A stretch of DNA of 64,000 bases from Aquidulcibacter paucihalophilus (GTDB taxonomy: Bacteria; Pseudomonadota; Alphaproteobacteria; Caulobacterales; Aquidulcibacteraceae): NCBI RefSeq assembly GCF_002105465.1, contig NZ_NCSQ01000058.1, positions 1 through 64,000 of the forward strand, written 5' to 3'. Each line of letters starts with the position of its first letter. Position 1 is the stretch's first letter. Under the pieces are notes generated by a model. That model did not search any database. It saw only the letters and a list, made by a program, of their open reading frames with translations, and was not told where the DNA came from. Shown piece by piece: positions 34,658-44,535 of this stretch. Position numbers and translations under genes: made by a program.

Positions 34658-36418
34658 GTGAAGCAATTTTTTATTACGATCGCAGGCGTCTTTTTGGGCC
34701 TCGTCTTATTCTTTATCCTGATCCCAATCATGCTGATCGCCTCAGCCGTCGGCTCTAGTGCCCCGGTTACGCCATCTCATACGGTTTTAAGCCTTGATCT
34801 GCGCGAGCCCATAAGAGACGTGCCAGCCACCAGCCCGTTTGCAGGGTTTGCCGGCGGTAATTCGGTTGTTGAAATCGTCCGGAAGCTGCAGGCGGCTGAA
34901 ACAGATAATAACGTCAAAGGCTTATTCGTGCGCGCGAGCGAAGGTGGATTGGCCCCTGCCCATGCTGAAGAAATTCGCCAAGCCATGCTCGACTTTAAAG
35001 CAACCGGCAAATTTGTGGTCGTACACGCTCAGGGCTTCGAAAATCCGACGCTTTCCAACTATGTCGCCGTATCCGCTGCCAGCGAGATGTGGATGCAAGG
35101 CACCACCGATTTTGCAGCCACAGGCATTGTTGCCGAAACCATGTTTTTGGGCGGATTCATGGAGAAGTTCGGGATACTGCCGCAGTTTGAGCAATTCAAA
35201 GAATATAAGAATGCGGTCAATACCTACACCGAAAAGACCTTTAATGCGCCACATCGCGAAGCCACAACGGCGATGTTGGGCAGCATTTATAACGCATTCT
35301 TGGCCTCAACCGCCTTTGATCGCAAAATCCCTGTAGAAGGAATGAAGGCGGCACTCGATCAGGCCCCCTTATCCGCAGAGGCCGCTTTGCAAGCCAAGTT
35401 GATAGACAAAATCGGTCAACCCGAAGACGCGATGGAGGCCGCCCTTGCTCGTGCTGGTGGCCGCAACAGGGCTGAGTTTGTTGACCTCGCCAGTTATCAA
35501 TTGCCCCTCGAATCGGGTCCTGTAATCGCCTTGGTTGGTGGTGAAGGCGCCATTGTGACTGGGGAACGAAGCGGCGATCCGTTTGCACAGGAAAGCAGCA
35601 TCACCAGCGACGATTTCGCCGCTGCCATTCGCGACGCAACCGATGATGCCTCGGTAAAGGCTATTGTATTCCGCGTGTCCTCGCCCGGTGGTTCCCCCAG
35701 CGCATCAGACCAAATTTGGGCAGCCATTGAGCGGGCAAAGCAGGCCGGCAAGCCGGTGGTGGTGTCGATGGGGGCCTATGCAGCCTCAGGCGGCTATTAT
35801 GTTTCCACGGGGGCTGATGCGATTCTGGCGATGCCATCGACCATTACGGGCTCAATTGGCGTGTTTAATGGCAAGTTTGTCATCAATGAGGCGCTCAATC
35901 GTTATACCGGTGCCAATATCGCATCCATTCAGGCTGGGGGTGATTTCGCAAACGCCTATTCGTCCGCGACACCCTATACCAATAGCCAGAAAGCTGCCAT
36001 GAATGCTGCGGTGACACGCATCTATGACGACTTTACGGGCAAAGTTGCAGCCGGTCGGAAACTTCCTCTGTCGCGCGTACAAGAGATTGCAAAAGGACGG
36101 GTTTGGACCGGGAATGAAGCCAAAGACCTTGGCCTTGTCGATCAAATTGGGGGCTTACGTACCGCGATCTTGAAAGCCAAGGCCTTGGCGCAGATTGAAG
36201 CGAAAGAAAGCATCACCTTGAGGACCTATCCCAGCGTCGAAGATCCTCTAACAGCCTTTAGTCGGGCCTTTGGTGCAAGTGCCGAAAATGCCAAGGTTAT
36301 GGCCCGCGCCGCCACAGTGATTGGCACGTTAGCTGGTGATGAACGTCTATCGCAGATTTTGAATGAGGCCTCTCAAGCCAGAGGCCCCAGCATGCATGAG
36401 CCAGTTCGGGTACATTGA
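34658..36418 (+). CDS. sppA: Signal peptide peptidase SppA, 67K type
   Basis: Membrane-bound serine protease that degrades cleaved signal peptides. One N-terminal membrane segment (FITIAGVFLGLVLFFILIPIMLIA) is followed by two S49 domains. The catalytic lysine sits in FKEYKNAVNTYTEKTF near residue 190 and the nucleophile serine in MGAYAASGGYYVSTGAD near 375. The start is most likely GTG at 34658, with GGAGG five bases upstream, giving MKQFFITIAG and 586 residues; the ATG at 34646 has no ribosome-binding site. Standing alone; converges on the next gene. Confidence 0.93.
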   Translation: MKQFFITIAGVFLGLVLFFILIPIMLIASAVGSSAPVTPSHTVLSLDLREPIRDVPATSPFAGFAGGNSVVEIVRKLQAAETDNNVKGLFVRASEGGLAPAHAEEIRQAMLDFKATGKFVVVHAQGFENPTLSNYVAVSAASEMWMQGTTDFAATGIVAETMFLGGFMEKFGILPQFEQFKEYKNAVNTYTEKTFNAPHREATTAMLGSIYNAFLASTAFDRKIPVEGMKAALDQAPLSAEAALQAKLIDKIGQPEDAMEAALARAGGRNRAEFVDLASYQLPLESGPVIALVGGEGAIVTGERSGDPFAQESSITSDDFAAAIRDATDDASVKAIVFRVSSPGGSPSASDQIWAAIERAKQAGKPVVVSMGAYAASGGYYVSTGADAILAMPSTITGSIGVFNGKFVINEALNRYTGANIASIQAGGDFANAYSSATPYTNSQKAAMNAAVTRIYDDFTGKVAAGRKLPLSRVQEIAKGRVWTGNEAKDLGLVDQIGGLRTAILKAKALAQIEAKESITLRTYPSVEDPLTAFSRAFGASAENAKVMARAATVIGTLAGDERLSQILNEASQARGPSMHEPVRVH

Positions 36419-36430
36419 CACCTCAGTCAG

Positions 36431-37678
36431 CTATTCCACAGCGAATTGCCGCGCGGCTTCGGTCAAAGTCTGAACGAGAGCCCGCTCTTCTTTCGAGAGA
36501 AGCGGGTTCCAGACGTCGAAGATCAATACAACGCGCAATTCATCGCTGTCATTGCGCGCCATATGTTCGAGCGTATCGTCAAAGATCAGCACTTTGCCCA
36601 CTTCCCAGCGTCTTTGCTCAAAGCCGACGCGATAGACGCACTTGTCTGGGACGACCAAGGGCAAATGCACCACGAGACGGGCATTTGTTTCACCATGGTG
36701 GGGCGGAATCTCAGTATGGGGTGCAAGGGCTGAGAACATCGCATTCGGGCAAAGCCCGCCAATCTCAGCCATCTCCACATGTTCCAAGGCCGCTGCCGTC
36801 TTGGGGCAGGCTGCGAGATTAGCCTCATCGCGGACGCCACCGCGCCACAGCGAAAGACTGCTCCAACGTTGCGAGTGATTGAGTTCCGCCCACTGGTTCA
36901 CAGGGTCGCCGGGTTGATAAGCGATATAGGGCTGGAAGGCCTCTTGTTGGCTCTGCAACGCGGCCTTTAGCTCCTCAGTGATGGCCTCCGTTTGCGCTTC
37001 CAAGACAGCAACCCACTTAAAATCCTTGGGATCATAGAAGGGAATTGCGGGAAGGCGTGGAACATGAAGCTGGTTGCAATCTGAGTGATAGGGCTTGGTT
37101 TGGCCCGACATAATCGAAATGGCCTCCTGCCATTGTCCAGAGAGCCGCCCTGCCCCGCCAACAGCCTCTAGCAAGGTGATGGCATAGGCTTCTTGATAGT
37201 CCCGCACCAGTTTGGCTGCCCGGGCTAAGCTTGGTGCCAGGCTGGATGGCCAATGTGCTTCAGGCGGCGCAATCTTCAAGACATTGCGATAGGTAACAGC
37301 GGCCAGCTTTAAGCGGCCTTGGCGCTCATATAATGCCCCTTTTGCCAAAAGAGCAGGATAGAAATAAGCGTCTGCCGCCAAGGCAAGCTGTAGCGCTGCA
37401 AACTCTCCCTCAACCTGGCCGAGCTCGCGGCGGGCGTTGGCCAACATCAAGGCAATCATCGGATCTTGTGGGATTAGGGTGCAAGCCCGCGCCAACGCAT
37501 GTTCTGCTTCGAGAAATGCACCGCGTTGAAAAGCATGAATACCCAAACGATGCAGCGCTAAACCATGGTCTGGGGCCGCTTTGGCGACCTCGCCCCACAA
37601 ACGTTCTGCCTCCGCCCAGTGCCCATCGCCAGCGGCCTTTTCGGCTTGCGCCACCCAAGCATCAATTTGTGCGGTCAT
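36431..37678 (-). CDS. TPR protein with aspartyl/asparaginyl beta-hydroxylase domain
   Basis: A 415-residue protein. The N-terminal half holds tetratricopeptide-like helices (AEKAAGDGHWAEAERLWGEVAKAAPDH; AFQRGAFLEAEHALARACTLIPQDP). The C-terminal half is an Asp/Asn hydroxylase (LpxO/AspH-type) domain with the 2-oxoglutarate/iron residues in PHTEIPPHHGETNARLVVHLPLV (near 310) and LIFDDTLEHMARN (near 375). Members hydroxylate lipid A acyl chains or protein side chains; the TPR part suggests a protein substrate. Tandem with nothing; its 3' end faces sppA. Confidence 0.88.
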   Translation of the reverse strand: MTAQIDAWVAQAEKAAGDGHWAEAERLWGEVAKAAPDHGLALHRLGIHAFQRGAFLEAEHALARACTLIPQDPMIALMLANARRELGQVEGEFAALQLALAADAYFYPALLAKGALYERQGRLKLAAVTYRNVLKIAPPEAHWPSSLAPSLARAAKLVRDYQEAYAITLLEAVGGAGRLSGQWQEAISIMSGQTKPYHSDCNQLHVPRLPAIPFYDPKDFKWVAVLEAQTEAITEELKAALQSQQEAFQPYIAYQPGDPVNQWAELNHSQRWSSLSLWRGGVRDEANLAACPKTAAALEHVEMAEIGGLCPNAMFSALAPHTEIPPHHGETNARLVVHLPLVVPDKCVYRVGFEQRRWEVGKVLIFDDTLEHMARNDSDELRVVLIFDVWNPLLSKEERALVQTLTEAARQFAVE

Positions 37679-37740
37679 CTACATTCCCCTCCCCGCTTTA
37701 TGAAACCATCACAGAGGCGAAGCAAGCTCAGGCAATGCAA

Positions 37741-37771
37741 ACAAAAACGGCGGGCCCCGAGGGACCCGCCG
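37741..37771 (-). terminator. Terminator of first TonB receptor gene
   Basis: A stem of about 10 bp (37748-37757 with 37762-37771, one G-U pair) and loop of 4, followed on the minus strand by TTTTTG. It lies 26 bases after the receptor stop codon. Confidence 0.85.
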
Positions 37772-37796
37772 CCATGTTTCAATCTGAAAAATCAGA

Positions 37797-40700
37797 TCAG
37801 AACTTCACATTGACGCCAAGCGCATACACGCGGCCCAAAGTGTCGTAGTTCGATGGGAAGGTGTTCCCCGAGTTGTACGAAGTCGTACCGGTTTCGTTAC
37901 CGATGATTGGTGGATCTTCGTCGAACACGTTAGCAACCGAAGCGGTCAACGAAATCGCGCTGTTCACGTCCCAAGACGCTGACAGGTCGATGTAGTTGTA
38001 AGCTTTGATTTTTTCGAATTCGTCGAAAATGCCAGCTTTCAAAGCTTCTTCAAGCTTGATTTCGCTGGAATGACGCCAGTTGTAGGACAATTGGAAGTCA
38101 CCAACAGACCATGTGGTACGCTGTACCGAACGGAACTGGTGGGTTGGATCGCAGCTCGAGCCATAGAAACCATTGCAATCAATGATGTCCGAAGTTGGCG
38201 TCGTGCGGGATTCGTTCTTGGTGTAGTAGTTCGCATTGTAGGAAATGCGGATCGAACCCCACTTGCTGTCGAGACCCAAGGACTCGAGGTCGAAGCCGGT
38301 GTTGATACCCAATTCATAACCAGAGGCTTGGCGATAATCCAAGTTAGTTGTTAGCAATTTGATACCTGCACCTGGCGTTGCCAAGTCGCCGTTGATACGG
38401 ACGATCAACGAACAGAACGATTGCTGACCATTCTTATAGCAGCCATCGAGCACTTCTTGAGGTTGGCCGAGACCAATCGTGTCCGTGATCTTGATGTCAT
38501 AATAGTCAAGGGTCACAGCGGTGTTCTTCAAGAAGCCACCGAGGTCAGGACGCCAAACGAAACCGACGGTCAGCGTGTCACCTTCTTCTGGTTTCGGTGG
38601 ACGGGTTGGATCAGAACCTTCAAAGGTACCGATCTGGCCGGCCACGATGTCTTGAACGGTCCAAACTGCGCTTGGTGCTTGGCCGGTGGCTTCGCACAAG
38701 GCGCGCAAAGCTGCAGTACGTTCTGCAACTGGTTGAGCGATCGAGCAGGGATCGCGACCAGAGTTTTGCAGACCGGTGACGAATGGCGAGAACAACTCAC
38801 CAACGTTAGGCGCACGAGCGGCCTTTTGCTTCATGGCGCGGAAACGGAACCGATCGTTCAGAGCCCAATCCAAACCGGCTTTCCAGGTCGTGTTCTGACC
38901 GGTCAGCGAGTACTCTGCCAAACGATAGCCGAGTTCGAGGTTCAACGACTCAAACAATGGCTTGTCCGAAACCAAAGGCACACCAATTTCGGTGAAGACT
39001 TCGTTGACGTTGTAACCACCAGCGACTGGCAAGGTGTTTCCACCAGCACCACCCAAGCAGCTGGTTGGCGCGAGCTTCAAGCACTCGTCTGGGGTCGTCT
39101 TACCGGTTTCGTTGCGATATTCGTAGCCGAGAACAAAGCTAACTGGAGATTCTGCCATTGGGCTTTGGAAGCCATGCAGCGGACCACCAACCGACACGTT
39201 TGCAATGCTCTGCGTGTAGTTTTGTTGCTCAAGAGCTGTACCCGAAGAATAGGCTGCCATGGCTGGGGTGATTGAGCCGAAGCCACCGAACAGGTTGATG
39301 GGGACGCAGGTCGAATCGCCATTGGCGCACAACGTGGTGCTGGTTGCATTCAGAGCATTCTGAATGTTGGCAACGTTGGTGTAGCCAGCCGACACGTTGG
39401 TACGGTCTGCTTGACCCATTTGGACCGACGCATCCCAAGTCCAGTCAGGCAAATACTCGCCGAGGTCACCCTTCAAGCCCAAGAGGAATTGGAAGGTGTT
39501 GTTGTCATAGGTGGTCGAACGCTCGCCAAATTCAACGGTACGGCGACGGATAGAGAGCTGCAGCTGGTCAGCCTCGTCAACCACGCCGTTGTTGTTGACA
39601 TCGATCCAGCGGCCGGTTGTGACGCCAGGTGCCACCGCTGGCGTGGTGCCAACAGCAGGCGAACCGGTACGGAACAAGTTGGCTTCTGCGATGATTTTGG
39701 CGCGGGCCTGTGCCGACAAGAATGGGTTGTTCAGAGGAACCATAAACAGGTTACCGAACACGCCCGATGGTGCGATCTGCTGACGAACGTTGGTGGCAGC
39801 AAAGGTTGCACGGCCATAGGCTTCAACGTGATCGTTGATGTCATAGCGCGCAATTGCGGTCGCCGAATAACGCTCTTGTGGAGTTTGGTAGTAGTTATAG
39901 GGGTTGAAGTTGAAGCGCGAGCAGTTCGCACCCAAAGTACCATTGTCCAAGAACTGGCCGCCGCCACCCATGTAGGTGATGCGGGTTGGAATACCCGTGG
40001 TCGAACCACCGCCGGCGGAGTCGGCATAAACGTTTGGACCACCGCAACCAGCAGCTGCGGCTGGCAAGGAGCCTGCGCGGCCTGCGCCGGTCGAGGATGA
40101 AACACCCACCAAGCCGAATGGACGCATAGCCAAGGTAACAGCGTCACGTTGAGTCCAGTTCAAGGACAAAGCCACGTTGCCGCGACCATCGTCCAGATTG
40201 GCACCCATAGCAACCGAAGCGGTTACGATTTGGCCGTCATTGTCGCCGGTGATCGAACGCTTCAAATCGACTTCAATACCTTCGAAATCCTTCTTCAACA
40301 CGAAGTTCACAACGCCCGACATAGCGTCCGAACCATACACAGTCGAAGCACCACCGGTCAGAATGTCCACGCGCTCCAACATCGCTTGTGGCACGGTTGA
40401 AATGTCAACGATACCATCGATGTTGTAGGGGGTCATACGCTTACCGTCCATCAGGACGAGGTTGCGTTCAGCGCCGAGGCCACGCATGTTGACCGAGGTC
40501 ACACCAGCGGTACCGTTGTTGACGTTTTCACCGTCGCCTGGGATCGTCGAAGGCAGCGAACGAAGCAGCTTTTCAGCTTCTGCGACCTGGTTCAGCTGGA
40601 GCTCAGCACCACCAATCGACGTAATCGGGCTGGCCGATTGCACGCCGGGTGTCGAAATCCGAGTACCGGTGACGACCACAACTTCAGCCGCCTTCTCCTC

Positions 40701-40799
40701 AGTAGCAGCCGCCGTTTGAGCGAATGCTGGCGCTGCGAAGCCGAGGCCTGCAACAATAGTGCTCGCGAGCAAGAGCTCGCGGGTCATCGAAATTTTCAT
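37797..40799 (-). CDS. Large TonB-dependent receptor, first of two
   Basis: A 1000-residue outer-membrane receptor. The signal peptide (LLLASTIVAGLGFAAPAFA) ends at AFAQ near residue 27. A TonB-box-like EVVVVTGTRI, the plug domain (VNMRGLGAERNLVLMDGKRM; YGSDAMSGVVNFVLK) and a long barrel ending in the aromatic VYALGVNVKF follow. The plug loop with DGKR and the Ala/Asn-rich barrel resemble oxidised or peptide/glycan receptors of Caulobacter relatives; the ligand cannot be read. GGAGG precedes the ATG by 7 bases. A similar receptor is at 41120. Confidence 0.95.
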   Translation of the reverse strand: MKISMTRELLLASTIVAGLGFAAPAFAQTAAATEEKAAEVVVVTGTRISTPGVQSASPITSIGGAELQLNQVAEAEKLLRSLPSTIPGDGENVNNGTAGVTSVNMRGLGAERNLVLMDGKRMTPYNIDGIVDISTVPQAMLERVDILTGGASTVYGSDAMSGVVNFVLKKDFEGIEVDLKRSITGDNDGQIVTASVAMGANLDDGRGNVALSLNWTQRDAVTLAMRPFGLVGVSSSTGAGRAGSLPAAAAGCGGPNVYADSAGGGSTTGIPTRITYMGGGGQFLDNGTLGANCSRFNFNPYNYYQTPQERYSATAIARYDINDHVEAYGRATFAATNVRQQIAPSGVFGNLFMVPLNNPFLSAQARAKIIAEANLFRTGSPAVGTTPAVAPGVTTGRWIDVNNNGVVDEADQLQLSIRRRTVEFGERSTTYDNNTFQFLLGLKGDLGEYLPDWTWDASVQMGQADRTNVSAGYTNVANIQNALNATSTTLCANGDSTCVPINLFGGFGSITPAMAAYSSGTALEQQNYTQSIANVSVGGPLHGFQSPMAESPVSFVLGYEYRNETGKTTPDECLKLAPTSCLGGAGGNTLPVAGGYNVNEVFTEIGVPLVSDKPLFESLNLELGYRLAEYSLTGQNTTWKAGLDWALNDRFRFRAMKQKAARAPNVGELFSPFVTGLQNSGRDPCSIAQPVAERTAALRALCEATGQAPSAVWTVQDIVAGQIGTFEGSDPTRPPKPEEGDTLTVGFVWRPDLGGFLKNTAVTLDYYDIKITDTIGLGQPQEVLDGCYKNGQQSFCSLIVRINGDLATPGAGIKLLTTNLDYRQASGYELGINTGFDLESLGLDSKWGSIRISYNANYYTKNESRTTPTSDIIDCNGFYGSSCDPTHQFRSVQRTTWSVGDFQLSYNWRHSSEIKLEEALKAGIFDEFEKIKAYNYIDLSASWDVNSAISLTASVANVFDEDPPIIGNETGTTSYNSGNTFPSNYDTLGRVYALGVNVKF

Positions 40800-40865
40800 A
40801 TTGGAACCTCCATTTGTCCCCTGCCCGGTTGCTTTATGACTCAGCTTTTTCAGGCAATAGGACGA

Positions 40866-40894
40866 GAGTTAACCAGCACATTACAAGTCGTCAA
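40866..40894 (-). promoter_or_regulatory. Putative promoter of the first TonB receptor
   Basis: On the minus strand TTGACG (40889-40894) and, 17 bases on, TAACTC (40866-40871) give a start near 40859 and a leader of about 60 bases. Besides this and the terminator at 41065, I see nothing in the 320-base gap 40800-41119; no cobalamin or other riboswitch was recognised. Confidence 0.45.
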
Positions 40895-41064
40895 CGCTTC
40901 AATGACAGGTAAATGACGGTGTGTCCGCAAATTGTTGCTAAAGTGTCTCACTTCGCCGAGGGCTCGGGCAAGAATGCCTAAAGCACAGCCAGTCACACGA
41001 AATTATTTACCTCAAACTCGGGAAAACTGTCATAAAACCCCGGGAAACATCGGGCTCATTAACG

Positions 41065-41092
41065 AAAAAAGGCGGCCCCGAAAGGCCGCCTT
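41065..41092 (-). terminator. Terminator of second TonB receptor gene
   Basis: Stem aaggcggcc (41069-41077) with ggccgcctt (41084-41092), loop of 6, followed on the minus strand by a run of T. It is 28 bases after the stop codon of the second receptor. Confidence 0.85.
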
Positions 41093-41119
41093 CTCTCATT
41101 CTGACAATCAATCCGACGA

Positions 41120-44100
41120 TTAGAAGCGACGGATGATGGTTGCGTTGTACGAACGGCCGAACTGGTCGTACTGCGAGGTCAAGGCCGAGTTGCCCAAACG
41201 CGCGAAGAACACAGCCGTCGAAATTGCTGGTGGCGCTTCGTCGAATATGTTGCGCACACCGCCAACAATGGTCCAATTGTCCGAACGATAACGGACGCTG
41301 AGACCATGGGTGATAGTGGTTTCGGTCTTGGTCTTGTAGAGAACCGAACCGATCCCATTGAACGAAAAACGCGACCCTGGTGCAGCCACGACTGGGTTTA
41401 CACCGTTGTTAAAGCGGGTTTCGTTCGACTGACCGATAGCATCGATATTCCAGCTATAGGTCCAGTCTTTGCGCTCAAAGCGGATTTGAGCTTGACCGAC
41501 ATAGATGGGTTCACCGATGTCGCCAGCTTGCTCCAGCAATTCCGTGTCTGAGAACAGACCGGTCTTGTTGGACAAGGTCCAGCGGTGCGCGGTGTCGATC
41601 ACCAGATCGCCGAAGGCAAAGTCCTTACGATACACTGCCTTCAAGTCGATACCTTCAACTTGCGTCACGTTGATGTTCACATAATCGTTCGAGACCGTCA
41701 AAATCTGCCGGAAGCGAGACGAGTTTGGGTTGGTGTCGCGCGTGAACAACCGGCAGAATTGGTCAGCCCGAGATTGGTCAACCGCGGCAAAGCAAGAGCG
41801 AACAATGTTCCCGGCACCGAACTGGGCAACCTGATCGGTTACCTCAATTTGCCAATAGTCCACACGCAAATTCAAATCGATCTTCGACGGGGTATAGACA
41901 AAACTGAAGATGTCCGAGCGGGATTCTTCTTCCTTCAGCGTACCTGCCCCACCACCCGTGAAGATGGTTGCCGACTGGCTGCTGCCGTTGGTGGCACCAT
42001 TGTAATCACCGGGGATGCCGGCGGCCAAGCAACGTGCCTTCAAGATCAAATTGTTACTGTTGTCGTGGTTGATACAGGGATCAATCGAGGTCTGACCCAA
42101 GAAGCCAGTTTGATCGCCCAAGAAGAGTTCGAACAAAGCAGGTGCGCGGTAGGAGGTACCTGAAATTGCTACCAACGCAAATTCTGGCGTGATTTTCCAG
42201 TTGGCCGTGGCTTTCCAGGTCGTATTTGAATCATAGGAGTCATAATTGGTGAAGCGATAGGCCAAATTGACTTCAAGATCTTCTACCAATGGCTTCTTCG
42301 ACATGAGAGGTGCCGAAAGCTCCGTATAGACTTCCGTTACGGTGTCTTCGCCCTTGGTGATACCGGCACTTGTCGTCAGCGCCACATTGCCGCGCAGGGT
42401 TTCAGCCCCAGGGACGTCATTGATACTATAAGTTCGATAGTGGGCCCCAAGAACAAGCTTTACGGCGTCAGAGGCACCTGGAACTTGGAACACATCACCA
42501 GAAACATTGGCTTCAACCACCGTTTGTTCGTAGACAGTTTTCCCAGTGTTTGCATTGTTGAAGAGGTAATTGAATTCTTCGGCCGTATACTCGCCGCGCA
42601 AAACCCGTGGGTCGAAGAAATTGATCGGCAAACAGGTGCCGCCCGACAAAGCTGGCGTGGGGCAACTGACAGCACCTGTGGCCGGGTTACGCGTTGCGTT
42701 GCTGCTTGCGGTCAAGCGATCCGAAAGAATCGTTGTGCCGGAATATAGCCCTTCACCGCTGCTGGTTTGTGCGTAAACCTCCCAGTTGCCATTCTTGAAG
42801 AAACCGGCCAAGCCATTCCCCGTTTGCCCCTTGATGCCACCGATGATTTGCCAAGTCTCCACGGTTTGCTCGCTATTGGCGGGGCGGGCGATAACCGGCT
42901 GAACATTCACCCCAAATGGGTTAAAGGCATTGGTGGCTGGGATGGTGAAGAACAATTGTGCTGCAAACTTCTGGCTCGACTCACGCTTGGCATAGAGCGC
43001 TTCACCATAAACCTCCACGCCGCCCAGAATGTCCAAGTCCCGTGCCGCAGTGGCGTAGAAATTGGTGCGCTTGGATGGCGAGATAATGTCGGTATCGGTT
43101 TGGAAGGGGTGTTCAAAATCAAGCTGGTTGCCGACCGGTGCACCAATCGCCCCGAATTGGGGATTGAACAGGCGACGGAAACCCGGGAGCGTCAAGATAA
43201 CTTGCTGGCTCGCACAGGTGACGGTCGCCCCAGCTGACGTCAAACATAGGGTCGAGCTACCGGGAATTGGGCGCACGGACGGGTTGAGACCAACCGTACG
43301 GGCGACAACACTGGAGTCAGCTTTCCACGTGCCACCCATCAATTGCACACCATTAACAACTGTCGAACTGTTTCCTATTGGTGAGAGCCAATTATATTGT
43401 TGACCAATCCCATAGCACTTAGGCTGGCCAGTTGCGGGGTCGATAAAGTCGGCGCGTTGGCCGGTTGCTGCATCGAACACATAGTCTTGTTGGCAATAAT
43501 CACGGTCGCCGTACTTCAAGGCCTTTTGCTCAAAGTAGCTGCCGCTGACCATCACGTTCCAGCGGTCGGCGGTCTTGCCCCACAAAGCGCCAACGGTGAA
43601 TTGCTCACCAGCGCCTGCTTCGGTCAAGTTGCCCGAAGCGGTTGCTTCAAAGCCGTTGACGTTGCGACGAACGATGGCGTTGACAACACCGCCCACAGCG
43701 TCCGAACCGTAAATTGGCGAAGCGCCCTCGTTGAGAATTTCATAGCGGCTGATTGCCAAGTTAGGAATGGTTTGCAGGTCGACTGCACCCACCTGACCGC
43801 GCACACCTGATGGGGGCAAACGGCGGCCGTTCAACAAAACGAGGGTGCGCTGAGCGCCCAAGCTGTTCAAACCAACGGTTTGGATCCCTGGGCCACCTTC
43901 CACGATGAAACCCGAGAAGAAGTTGTTGATCTGACCCGAACCCGCAGCAGCGGTAGACCCTTGCAGGATTTCAGCTGCATCAATGGTACCCGACAACACG
44001 GCGTTATCGTTTGTAATCACCGTCAAAGGCGACGCTGTATTAAACGTATCGCGACGGATGCGCGAACCAGTTACCACGATGGTTTCAGCTGCTTTGGCAG

Positions 44101-44221
44101 GTGTCGCAGCAGGAGCTGGTGCGGCAGCTGGCGCGGTTTGAGCGCTGGCAACGGCTGGGATGAAGGTCAGTGCGGTCAACGCGGTTGCGCCGATCAAGGA
44201 AGCACGAACGGATATTTTCAA
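41120..44221 (-). CDS. Large TonB-dependent receptor, second of two
   Basis: An outer-membrane receptor of about 1033 residues. The signal peptide (ASLIGATALTALTFIPAVASA) is followed by an Ala/Pro stretch, then a TonB-box-like ETIVVTGSRIRRD, a plug (LNSLGAQRTLVLLNGRRLPP; YGSDAVGGVVNAIVRR) and a barrel ending in ATIIRRF. The frame opens at a GTG (44251), but a strong AAGGGGGA lies five bases before TTG at 44221, which gives MKISVRASLIG, the usual opening; the TTG is therefore chosen. It is divergent from the S9 peptidase gene, suggesting shared use of peptides. Confidence 0.94.
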   Translation of the reverse strand: MKISVRASLIGATALTALTFIPAVASAQTAPAAAPAPAATPAKAAETIVVTGSRIRRDTFNTASPLTVITNDNAVLSGTIDAAEILQGSTAAAGSGQINNFFSGFIVEGGPGIQTVGLNSLGAQRTLVLLNGRRLPPSGVRGQVGAVDLQTIPNLAISRYEILNEGASPIYGSDAVGGVVNAIVRRNVNGFEATASGNLTEAGAGEQFTVGALWGKTADRWNVMVSGSYFEQKALKYGDRDYCQQDYVFDAATGQRADFIDPATGQPKCYGIGQQYNWLSPIGNSSTVVNGVQLMGGTWKADSSVVARTVGLNPSVRPIPGSSTLCLTSAGATVTCASQQVILTLPGFRRLFNPQFGAIGAPVGNQLDFEHPFQTDTDIISPSKRTNFYATAARDLDILGGVEVYGEALYAKRESSQKFAAQLFFTIPATNAFNPFGVNVQPVIARPANSEQTVETWQIIGGIKGQTGNGLAGFFKNGNWEVYAQTSSGEGLYSGTTILSDRLTASSNATRNPATGAVSCPTPALSGGTCLPINFFDPRVLRGEYTAEEFNYLFNNANTGKTVYEQTVVEANVSGDVFQVPGASDAVKLVLGAHYRTYSINDVPGAETLRGNVALTTSAGITKGEDTVTEVYTELSAPLMSKKPLVEDLEVNLAYRFTNYDSYDSNTTWKATANWKITPEFALVAISGTSYRAPALFELFLGDQTGFLGQTSIDPCINHDNSNNLILKARCLAAGIPGDYNGATNGSSQSATIFTGGGAGTLKEEESRSDIFSFVYTPSKIDLNLRVDYWQIEVTDQVAQFGAGNIVRSCFAAVDQSRADQFCRLFTRDTNPNSSRFRQILTVSNDYVNINVTQVEGIDLKAVYRKDFAFGDLVIDTAHRWTLSNKTGLFSDTELLEQAGDIGEPIYVGQAQIRFERKDWTYSWNIDAIGQSNETRFNNGVNPVVAAPGSRFSFNGIGSVLYKTKTETTITHGLSVRYRSDNWTIVGGVRNIFDEAPPAISTAVFFARLGNSALTSQYDQFGRSYNATIIRRF

Positions 44222-44305
44222 GGTATTCCCCCTTAAGTAACCAAAATCCACTACGCAACCCTCAGGTAATCCGAGGAGAAAAATTGCGGATTCTGCATTG
44301 AGGGC

Positions 44306-44334
44306 TGTAGAGCGCGAACGAAAAAAGGTTGCAA
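44306..44334 (-). promoter_or_regulatory. Putative promoter of the second TonB receptor
   Basis: TTGCAA (44329-44334), 17-base spacer, TCTACA (44306-44311) on the minus strand, about 85 bases before the TTG start. The 314-base divergent stretch to the peptidase gene is AT-rich in places; nothing else is recognised in it. Confidence 0.4.
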
Positions 44335-44535
44335 GGACTCTTCCTGCCCAAACACCACATGTTCATCACTTGTGAAAAATTTGTAACATGTTTGCCACAC
44401 TCTTGTGCATTGCAGGTGTTCGCTGTTACTCAGGTTGCCCTTTACACCGGAGCGTATAAATACCTGCCAAGGCTGCGCTCCTGTTGCCGCCGCAATCATG
44501 TCTCGAAAGCACGACTTTCCATGGGGTCATCACAT

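Noticed and set aside
39260-39270. 11-base match to the tRNA-Gln 3' end inside the first TonB receptor gene
   Set aside because: It lies inside a conserved coding region and on the wrong side for integration at that tRNA; chance is likely.
40800-41119. Cobalamin or other riboswitch upstream of the TonB receptor
   Set aside because: No conserved B12 box or other recognised riboswitch core could be found; only a promoter-like pair of hexamers.
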